From the NCBI GenBank assembly GCA_028278625.1, contig JANQDY010000111.1:1-6798 (forward strand): a DNA stretch of 6,798 nucleotides, given 5' to 3'. Below, piece after piece: positions 1 through 5,131 of this stretch; the first letter of the stretch is position 1; every line of letters starts with the position of its first letter. The stretch comes from Thermodesulfobacteriota bacterium. GTDB taxonomy: Bacteria; Desulfobacterota; DSM-4660; Desulfatiglandales; Desulfatiglandaceae. The translations under genes were made by a program, and so were the position numbers. The notes beneath the pieces are model-generated. The model did not search any database. It saw only the letters and a list, made by a program, of their open reading frames with translations, and was not told the origin of the DNA.

Positions 1-103
1 AATGGTCCTTGCCATCACCGGCCGGTACTGGTCCCAGGCGGCCGATACCATGGTCTTTGCCGTCATGGCCGCGGTACTCATTTTCAGGCGTTCGGACGCT
101 TAA
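1..103 (+). CDS. C-terminal tail of a membrane protein, possibly LivH-type branched-chain amino acid ABC permease (5' end outside window)
   Basis: An open frame enters from the left edge (codons start at base 2) and ends at a TAA at 101-103, giving about 33 residues. The tail reads as one hydrophobic helix (DTMVFAVMAAVLIF) followed by a short charged end, RRSDA. The pattern of a Tyr/Ser-containing loop, Asp, a hydrophobic helix and a final 'LIFR' resembles the end of LivH/LivM permeases, which usually finish in 'LLFRPQGLFG'; here the last residues differ. Such permeases form the membrane channel of the HAAT family ABC importers. The stop lies only 12 bp from the stop of the converging gene on the other strand. 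The coding tail is fairly well supported. The family is a weak guess from 33 residues, and any multi-pass transporter could end this way. Confidence 0.45.
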   Translation, partial: MVLAITGRYWSQAADTMVFAVMAAVLIFRRSDA

Positions 104-115
104 AGACCGACACTG

Positions 116-1069
116 TCACCTCTTCCGGGGTGAAAAGCACTTGTCCTTTATTGGACGCCCTTCTCCACTGATCCCAGTGCGTCTATTGAAATGGGCAAAT
201 CCGTAGTTCGTCAGGTAAACACCGGTTAGGACCAGGGCCGTGCCGATCAGCAGCGACACGGTGATGGGTTCACCCAGGAAAAAGAAGGCCATGATGAGGG
301 CGCTTATGGGAACCAGGTTGATAAATAGACCGGCCCGGGTGGCACCGATATGTTCGATGCCCTGGTAGTACCACACAAACCCCAGTGCGGTTCCAAAGAC
401 GCCCAGAAACACGATGTTGCCCCAGTCAATGAACCCATAGCCGCCCAGTTTTCCGAACACGTCATTCATCATGGCCGGAAAGAGTAACAGCAGCGCTCCC
501 ACGGCAGATGCATAGGTAATGACGGTCAAGGGGGGGATATGGGCGATCACGGCCTTACCGATCAATGAAAACGCCACCCAGCTCAGCACGCACCCAAAAA
601 TCATCAAATCGCCCCAACCCAAGGCACCGCCAAAAAGCCCCGCCAGGTTCCCTTTTGATATGGCAATGACGGCACCCAACACTGAAACAGGTACCCCAAG
701 TGATTTGATCAAACCCAATCGTTCCCTGAAAATGAGGCTGGCAAACAGGGCGATGAAGATCGGATTGTTGGCGGCGATCACCGAAGCCCGACTCGCATCA
801 ACGGACTGCAGCCCCCAAAAGAACAAAACATTGTAGCTGAATACACCCGTTAAACTGAGGCAAAAAATCGGCAGGAAAAAACGCCTTGGCACGGAGGGAA
901 GACAACGGTTTTTTCGATAAAGAATGATCATAAGAATCGTGGCCGCCGTTACGAAACGTAAAAAAGCCGCACTGGGAGGCGAGACGTGGCCCGCCAGCAT
1001 TCGGCCTGAAATGAACGTTCCTCCCCAGAAGATCATGGTGAGCGTGAGTTTGATGTATACCTTGAGCAC
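116..1069 (-). CDS. EamA/DMT-family transporter (10 TM helices)
   Basis: This 317-residue inner-membrane protein belongs to the drug/metabolite transporter superfamily, whose members mostly export amino acids, metabolites or drugs; the substrate cannot be read from sequence. Two EamA repeats are visible, at roughly residues 8-137 and 152-287. Each has about five hydrophobic helices, and each fourth helix is followed by the typical Glu-containing turn (FRERLG near 114-119, FLGEPIT near 264-270). The early 'FWGGTFISGR' is the usual first-helix motif. The basic C-terminal tail (residues 295-317) fits an inside location. The start is GTG at 1069-1067: an in-frame TGA lies two codons upstream, and AAAGGA sits about 10 nt before the GTG. 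Length is normal for the family (about 290-320). It is transcribed alone, converging on the gene at the left edge. The DMT family call is firm; the function is unknown. Confidence 0.93.
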   Translation of the reverse strand: MLKVYIKLTLTMIFWGGTFISGRMLAGHVSPPSAAFLRFVTAATILMIILYRKNRCLPSVPRRFFLPIFCLSLTGVFSYNVLFFWGLQSVDASRASVIAANNPIFIALFASLIFRERLGLIKSLGVPVSVLGAVIAISKGNLAGLFGGALGWGDLMIFGCVLSWVAFSLIGKAVIAHIPPLTVITYASAVGALLLLFPAMMNDVFGKLGGYGFIDWGNIVFLGVFGTALGFVWYYQGIEHIGATRAGLFINLVPISALIMAFFFLGEPITVSLLIGTALVLTGVYLTNYGFAHFNRRTGISGEGRPIKDKCFSPRKR

Positions 1070-1535
1070 TTTTCAACGATCCTTTGCCGAAATACGGTTT
1101 ATGCGACTATCCGGAGTCTCATTTCCCTCTTTGTCATCGTTCTATACAGTTATTTGGTAAGAATAGAAAGGGAGCCGCCAAAAAACCCGGGAATAACCCC
1201 GAATAACATTTGTCTGGAGGATGAGGCAAAAGCACCAGCCAATGGGTTTAAGGCATTTTAGACAAAGCCACAGATATTCGCTCATACCTCTAAGAAGTTG
1301 GCCTTTTCCAGAAGATCCGTAGGGATATGTCTCCGGAATTCTGCGGCGTTCCATATCCCGTTTTATCCTTGAAATGAGTATCTGTTTCAAAATCTCTATC
1401 ATGTGTGTTATGTATCCCATAGCGTGCAACGTAAATAGGACGACACAAAGAATATCAACCTCATGGACCAAAGCATCACGATATGGATTCCAGGTGAACC
1501 GGTGCCGGGACTGCCGAAAATGATATTGGTGGTTA
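1070..1535. other. Intergenic region between divergent genes; no supported gene
   Basis: This 466-bp stretch must hold the promoters of the transporter (- strand) and the hydrolase (+ strand), but I see no clear consensus pair for either. An open frame on the - strand (1142-1579) has an unconvincing composition (many Cys, Trp, Tyr and Ile, no recognisable motif) and overlaps the start of the hydrolase, so I do not call it. A 17-bp tandem-like stretch, GAATAACCCCGAATAAC, lies at about 1190-1206. An 8-bp inverted repeat spans 1322-1359 (listed separately). Confidence 0.6.
1322..1359. repeat. 8-bp inverted repeat GGGATATG / CATATCCC
   Basis: GGGATATG at 1322-1329 is exactly complementary to CATATCCC at 1352-1359, with 22 nt between that can form a small inner CCG/CGG stem. 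It is followed by GTTTTAT on the + strand. It could be a weak hairpin or an operator. No gene on the + strand ends just upstream, so a terminator role is unlikely. Confidence 0.3.
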
Positions 1536-2546
1536 ATGATGAAAGAGTTAAGAATACCTGATTTTTTTAAGTCGGACAAAGTAGACCGGGTCTGGCGGGT
1601 GCCCTATGAACAACGTTCTGCAGAGGCGCGGGAATGGGCCGCGCAAAACGGCATTCAGCCTTCTTCCGCGGATGAGTTTCAAACCTGGCTGATGCTGGTG
1701 GACGTTCAAAATACCTTCTGCATCCCGGAATTCGAGTTGTACGTGGGGGGTCGCACCGGAAGGGGGGCAGTGGATGACAATCGCCGGTTGTGCGAGTTTA
1801 TCTACCGCAACCTGGGCCGCATCACCCACATCACCGCCACCATGGATACCCATCAGGCCATGCAGATCTTTCATGCCATTTTTCTGGTCAATGAGAAGGG
1901 CGAACACCCTTCACCCTACACCAGTGTGTCCGCGGCGGATGCGCACACCGGAAAATGGAAATTCAATCCTGAACTGTCAACCCATTTCGGCATATCTCCG
2001 GAGCAGGGGCAGAAACATCTTAAATACTACACGGCCATGCTGGAGGAAAACAGCAAATACGCCCTTACCGTCTGGCCCTATCACGCCATGCTGGGCGGCA
2101 TCGGCCATGCGCTGGTTTCGTCGGTTGAAGAGGCGGTCTTCTTTCATTCCGTGGCCAGATTTTCCCAGCCGGATTTTGAGGTCAAAGGAAATCACGCATT
2201 TACGGAGAATTATTCGGTGATCGGCCCGGAAGTGGAAAAGGGACCCGGCGGCGAGATGTTGGGCCGGCGCAACAGCCGTTTTGTGGACACGCTCAAGCGG
2301 GTGGATCGGCTCGTGATCGCCGGACAGGCCAAGAGCCACTGTGTCGCCTGGACCATCGCCCATCTGCTGAAGGACCTGCAACAGTCCGACCCTGGCCTGG
2401 CCCGGAAAATCTATTTATTGGAAGACTGCACCTCGCCCGTGGTGGTCCCCGGCCTGGACTACACGGATGAGGCCGATCAGGCCTTTCTGGAATTTAAAAG
2501 GGCAGGCATGCACCTCGTCAAATCCAGCGAGGACTTTCTCGGCTGA
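1536..2546 (+). CDS. Isochorismatase/nicotinamidase-fold cysteine hydrolase, extended form
   Basis: This 336-residue probably cytosolic enzyme has the cysteine hydrolase (isochorismatase-like) fold. The residues expected of a nicotinamidase are all visible: catalytic Asp56 in LVDVQNTF, Lys217 in FEVKGNH, and Cys269 in AGQAKSHCV. Metal ligands would be Asp104 and His106 (MDTH) and His183 in the WPYHAM motif, which corresponds to WPxHC in PncA/Pnc1. The family hydrolyses C-N bonds (nicotinamide, carbamoyl compounds) or vinyl ethers; the exact substrate is not determinable. It is longer than usual (about 180-220 residues), because of an N-terminal extension of about 50 residues and a long insert (about 107-176) between DxH and WPxH. 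Two ATGs are adjacent. The second (1539) is better spaced (6 nt) from GGTGG at 1528-1532, so the protein may lack the first Met. It appears monocistronic, ending before the terminator at 2679. The fold is secure. NAD salvage is only a possibility, because the Cys after WPxH is Ala184 here. Confidence 0.9.
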   Translation: MMKELRIPDFFKSDKVDRVWRVPYEQRSAEAREWAAQNGIQPSSADEFQTWLMLVDVQNTFCIPEFELYVGGRTGRGAVDDNRRLCEFIYRNLGRITHITATMDTHQAMQIFHAIFLVNEKGEHPSPYTSVSAADAHTGKWKFNPELSTHFGISPEQGQKHLKYYTAMLEENSKYALTVWPYHAMLGGIGHALVSSVEEAVFFHSVARFSQPDFEVKGNHAFTENYSVIGPEVEKGPGGEMLGRRNSRFVDTLKRVDRLVIAGQAKSHCVAWTIAHLLKDLQQSDPGLARKIYLLEDCTSPVVVPGLDYTDEADQAFLEFKRAGMHLVKSSEDFLG

Positions 2547-2678
2547 TGGTTCATCCGGTCCGACCGATTTCCCCAAGAAAAGAGTGAAATGCCCGGAAGT
2601 CCTTTTTTTCAGCGGAACGCTCGACCTCCGTCGAAATAAACCCCTTTTCAGTAAACGAAACGAGTTTGAGGCAGTCCG

Positions 2679-2715
2679 AATGAATACCACCTGTGAACTG
2701 GTGGTATTCATTTTT
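2679..2715 (+). terminator. Strong Rho-independent terminator
   Basis: A perfect 13-bp stem is formed by AATGAATACCACC (2679-2691) and GGTGGTATTCATT (2700-2712) around an 8-nt loop, and runs into a TTTTT tract ending at 2715. It lies 132 bp past the hydrolase stop and upstream of the next promoter, so it separates the two transcription units. The - strand side has no matching long T run, so it should act on + strand transcripts. Confidence 0.85.
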
Positions 2716-2773
2716 CCCGTATGGCTTTTGGCGAAGAAGGCTCTTGAAAGACGCGCAATGAAAAGAAATAATC

Positions 2774-2802
2774 TTGACAATAATAAGCCCACACCTTAAA
2801 AT
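2774..2802 (+). promoter_or_regulatory. Sigma-70-type promoter for the AAA_14 ATPase gene
   Basis: TTGACA at 2774-2779 (full match to the -35 consensus) is followed by a 17-bp spacer and TAAAAT at 2797-2802 (5 of 6 matches to TATAAT). Transcription would be expected to start near 2808-2810, directly at the ATG at 2811. It lies between the terminator of the previous unit and the ATPase gene, as a promoter should. Confidence 0.75.
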
Positions 2803-2810
2803 TGTCAACC

Positions 2811-3986
2811 ATGTGGATTGAAAGAGAAATTTCAACAGAATTAAAAACGCTTTCACGGACATTTCCCGTTATTGCGCTGGTGGGCCCCAGACAGGTGGGC
2901 AAAACATCCATTCTGGAGCGTACTTTCGGGGAGTTCACCTATGTCAGCATGGACGTGGGGTCCCATGCGGAGGCAGCCGAAACAAGACCCCGGGAATTCC
3001 TGAAGCGATACCCGCCACCCCTGCTGCTGGATGAAATTCAATATGTCCCTTCTTTTTTCCGCCATATTAAAACCGTTGTGGATTCGAGAAAAAATGAAAA
3101 CGGTCTTTTTGTTATCACCGGCTCCCAGAACTTTCTGCTCATGGAAAACCTTTCCGAAAGCCTAGCCGGCAGGGCGGCGGTCATCCCTTTTCTGGGTCTC
3201 TCCGGAAAAGAGTGGGAACCCGTCAAGAAAACCGATCCAGCACTTCGCTGGCGGGATTTCCTCTGGAAGGGGGCTTTTCCCGGGTTATGGAAAGATCTAT
3301 CGGCATCCCCCTCCCGGGAACGATGGTACCAGGGATATGTCACCACCTATCTGGAACGGGATGTGCGGAATCTTCTGAATGTGGGCAGCCTTCGGGATTT
3401 TGAACGCTTCATCAAGGCCTGCGCCGCCCGGTGCGGTCGAATGCTGAATCTTTCCGAACTGGGAAGAGACGTGGGCATCTCCACACCCACCGCCAAGCAA
3501 TGGCTGAGTGTTCTTCAGGCTTCCAACCAGATCATGCTCCTGGAACCCTATCACCGTTCTCTGGGAAAGAGACTTTCCAAGAGCCCCAAGCTTTATTTTA
3601 CGGATACGGGACTGGCCGCTTATCTGATGGGATTTTCAACCGCCGACGCCCTCTGGTCTTCCAGGGAGGCGGGGTTTTTTTGGGAAAACTACGTGGTATC
3701 CCAATGGCAGCGATACAGGGACTGGCACGAACCCGCAACCGGTCTCTGGTACTGGCGCGACCAGGGGGGAAATGAAGTGGACATTCTCGTGGAAAAAGAC
3801 GGCCGGATCACAGCGGTGGAGTGTAAGCTCACCGAAATACCTGGGAAACGGGAAACCGCCGGAATAAGAAAGTTGAGGCGATTCTATGGTGAAGAGATGA
3901 TCAAAGCGGCCCTTATCGCCGCTCCCGTAGACATGCCCTTCCAAGTGGAAAGCAACGTTACCGTGGTGCCGGGATGGACGGTGTGA
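2811..3986 (+). CDS. AAA_14 ATPase with C-terminal DUF4143 (PD-(D/E)XK-like) domain
   Basis: This 391-residue protein belongs to the widespread family of ATP-binding AAA_14/DUF4143 proteins, whose cellular role is not established. Numbering from the ATG at 2811: Walker A GPRQVGKT at 25-32; Walker B LLLDEIQ at 71-77 (Asp74, Glu75); a sensor-like VITGSQN at 101-107; the family motif LSESLAGR at 114-121. A winged-helix-like segment at about 212-246 (LSELGRDVGIS...) begins the DUF4143 part. Near the end, NEVDILVE (Glu322, Asp324) and AVECK (Glu337, Lys339) form the E/D...ExK arrangement of a restriction-endonuclease-like fold. Length is typical. A frame extension to a TTG at 2802 exists, but that codon overlaps the -10 box and could not be transcribed, so ATG 2811 is preferred. 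No Shine-Dalgarno sequence is present. The gene stands alone. Some family members sit near toxin-antitoxin or mobile genes, but nothing here shows a function. Confidence 0.93.
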   Translation: MWIEREISTELKTLSRTFPVIALVGPRQVGKTSILERTFGEFTYVSMDVGSHAEAAETRPREFLKRYPPPLLLDEIQYVPSFFRHIKTVVDSRKNENGLFVITGSQNFLLMENLSESLAGRAAVIPFLGLSGKEWEPVKKTDPALRWRDFLWKGAFPGLWKDLSASPSRERWYQGYVTTYLERDVRNLLNVGSLRDFERFIKACAARCGRMLNLSELGRDVGISTPTAKQWLSVLQASNQIMLLEPYHRSLGKRLSKSPKLYFTDTGLAAYLMGFSTADALWSSREAGFFWENYVVSQWQRYRDWHEPATGLWYWRDQGGNEVDILVEKDGRITAVECKLTEIPGKRETAGIRKLRRFYGEEMIKAALIAAPVDMPFQVESNVTVVPGWTV

Positions 3987-4196
3987 CCACTTGTACCACC
4001 ATGTGACGGATCCCATGAAGGGAGATCTCTTAACAAGCTGAATTAAATGGTTAAATTGGTAAAGGCGTCCATTCCACTAAATACATAAACATTTGATCTT
4101 ACATACTTTACTTTTTCCAAAATCCAAATATACCGTCATCAGAAAGTTGCTACCTCACAAAAAAAAACAGCCGCCGATACCGCGAACCGGATTCCC

Positions 4197-4356
4197 TTTC
4201 CACCATCAAGGATCTATTTTTCTACTTCTCTGCCCCCATGCGCAAAAGCCACATACGGCATTCAACCGCCCATCCATCCCGCTCGCATTTCCACCGTTTT
4301 GAAAGAAAGCCCTTTGTGGTGCATTTTTCCACCCCAAACCTTCTTGCTTTTCCACC
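4197..4356 (-). repeat. Four same-strand copies of the 8-mer GGTGGAAA (TTTCCACC on +)
   Basis: TTTCCACC occurs at 4197-4204, 4288-4295, 4326-4333 and 4349-4356, all in the same orientation within 160 bp. Spacing start to start is 91, 38 and 23 bp, so it is not helically phased. Read on the - strand the copies continue as GGTGGAAAGGG, GGTGGAAATGC, GGTGGAAAAATGC and GGTGGAAAAGC. This could be a binding-site cluster, the remains of a longer repeat, or chance. Confidence 0.4.
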
Positions 4357-4557
4357 ATGCGTAACCATCAGTAATCCATAAGGAATCAAGAATTTCGAAG
4401 CCGAAATAGTCACTGTTTTATAGTCGATCGCTAATTGTTGACTTTTTCATTTCTCCCTGTTCTAAGGGATATGGTTCATTAAGTTGTTTGTTGAGCATCT
4501 CTTTGGTGTCTTTTCGTCTTAGAATTGTCAACTCCCATTCAAGGACCAGGGTTTTTA

Positions 4558-4608
4558 CACATTGAATGTGGCAACCTGTAATTTCTACTTACTCATTGCG
4601 AATAGAAA
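4558..4608. promoter_or_regulatory. Possible operator dyads upstream of the three-gene cassette
   Basis: Two short dyads lie just upstream of the cassette promoter: CACATT-g-AATGTG at 4558-4570, and TTTCTA (4582-4587) with TAGAAA (4603-4608), whose half-sites are 21 bp apart, about two helical turns. XRE-type regulators often bind such dyads and repress their own operon, and the second gene downstream encodes one. The match is only to general expectation; no consensus was available. Confidence 0.25.
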
Positions 4609-4632
4609 ACATCTGCCTGTTTTTGGCAAGAG

Positions 4633-4662
4633 TTGAGATTGGAATCTACTGAACATTATATT
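4633..4662 (+). promoter_or_regulatory. Putative sigma-70 promoter of the DUF6932 / HTH-ImmA / Beta operon
   Basis: TTGAGA at 4633-4638 (5 of 6 to TTGACA) is followed by an 18-bp spacer and TATATT at 4657-4662 (5 of 6 to TATAAT). The predicted transcription start falls at about 4668-4670, on the first codon of the next gene, so the message would be leaderless or nearly so. No Shine-Dalgarno sequence is seen before that ATG, which fits this reading. Confidence 0.5.
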
Positions 4663-4667
4663 GCGCT

Positions 4668-5108
4668 ATGTTACCAAAGGCTGTAAACATTAACGGTGTG
4701 TGGGACGTATTACCGCCTGGGGTCCACGTTTCCACAATGAAAGAGATAGAGAAGCGTTTTGCTGTGAACGATATTAGAAAAGTCTTGTTCAAAGGATTCA
4801 GCCGAGGAGTTAAAGCCCTTGAAAAGGCAGGTTGTCGGATGGTTTTCCTGGACGGGAGTTTCGTAACCGAAAAAGAAAGACCTGGCGATTTCGATGCATG
4901 TTGGGAGCCAAGGGGGGTCGTTCTTGCTAAGCTTGATCCTGTGTTCCTTGATTTCAGTGATAGACGTCGGCGTCAAAAGCAAAAATATGGTGGCGAGTTT
5001 TTTCCGTCCAGTAGCAAAGCCGACGGTAGTCGCACTTTTGTGGATTTCTTCCAAATCAACAAGCTATCAGGAAAACAGAAGGGCATCATCCAGATCCGAC
5101 TAACTTGA
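4668..5108 (+). CDS. DUF6932-like protein with nucleotidyltransferase-type motif
   Basis: This 146-residue protein matches what I know of the DUF6932 family: an N-terminal LPPGVHVSTMKEIEKRF (15-31), a central LDGSFVTEKERPGDFDACW (61-79) and a C-terminal FVDFFQ...KGIIQIRL. The centre fits the minimal nucleotidyltransferase signature: Gly63-Ser64, nine residues, then Asp74-x-Asp76. Asp126 in TFVDFFQ could be the third carboxylate. No function is established for the family; nucleotide transfer is inferred from the motif. It appears full-length. ATG 4668 is preferred over the internal ATG 4737, because the latter would remove the conserved LPPGVH segment. It is first in a tight cassette: its TGA lies within TTGA at 5105-5108, where the next frame could also begin, and the HTH-ImmA gene follows at once. 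More CTA and ATA codons and lower GC than the left-hand genes suggest acquisition. No SD is visible; see the promoter entry. Confidence 0.8.
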   Translation: MLPKAVNINGVWDVLPPGVHVSTMKEIEKRFAVNDIRKVLFKGFSRGVKALEKAGCRMVFLDGSFVTEKERPGDFDACWEPRGVVLAKLDPVFLDFSDRRRRQKQKYGGEFFPSSSKADGSRTFVDFFQINKLSGKQKGIIQIRLT

Positions 5109-5131
5109 GTGATTTTGGGATACGAGTATTT

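Larger units (their letters stand above)
3987..4667. other. 680-bp AT-richer intergenic region, no supported gene; left boundary of the accessory block
   Basis: No open frame here has credible codon use or recognisable motifs. Short frames at 4093-4302 (+) and 4222-4413 (-) look random. The stretch is visibly richer in A and T than the genes to the left. It contains an A9 run (4159-4167), a partly repeated ATGGTTAAATTGGTAAA near 4047-4063, four copies of TTTCCACC (4197-4356), a 6-bp hairpin ATTTCG-aagc-CGAAAT at 4392-4407, small dyads at 4558-4570 and 4582-4608, and the promoter of the next operon at its right end. No clear terminator for the ATPase gene was found. The weak GATCCC/GGGAGATC pairing near 4009-4027 lacks a T run. 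Confidence 0.6.

Noticed and set aside
1463..1561. 32-codon + strand frame (MDQSITIWIPGEPVPGLP...) overlapping the hydrolase start
   Set aside because: No ribosome binding site and no recognisable family. It overlaps the next gene by 26 bp, so it is too weak to call even as a leader peptide.
1142..1579. 145-codon open frame on the - strand between the transporter and hydrolase genes
   Set aside because: Composition is unlike a real protein (many Cys, Trp, Tyr and Ile scattered with no motif), and it overlaps the start of the well-supported hydrolase gene.
4009..4027. Terminator after the ATPase gene (GATCCC / GGGAGATC)
   Set aside because: The stem needs a bulge and is not followed by a T run.
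4159..4167. Origin or iteron plasmid region suggested by the A9 run and repeated 8-mers
   Set aside because: No replication protein gene, no DnaA-box cluster and no regular repeat spacing.
4093..4302. 69-codon + strand frame in the intergenic region
   Set aside because: Low-complexity Pro/Lys/Phe content from an AT- and C-rich stretch, non-ATG start, no motif.
4222..4413. 63-codon - strand frame over the GGTGGAAA repeats
   Set aside because: The residue pattern looks random, there is no SD, and the repeats fall in different frames, so they are not a repeated peptide.
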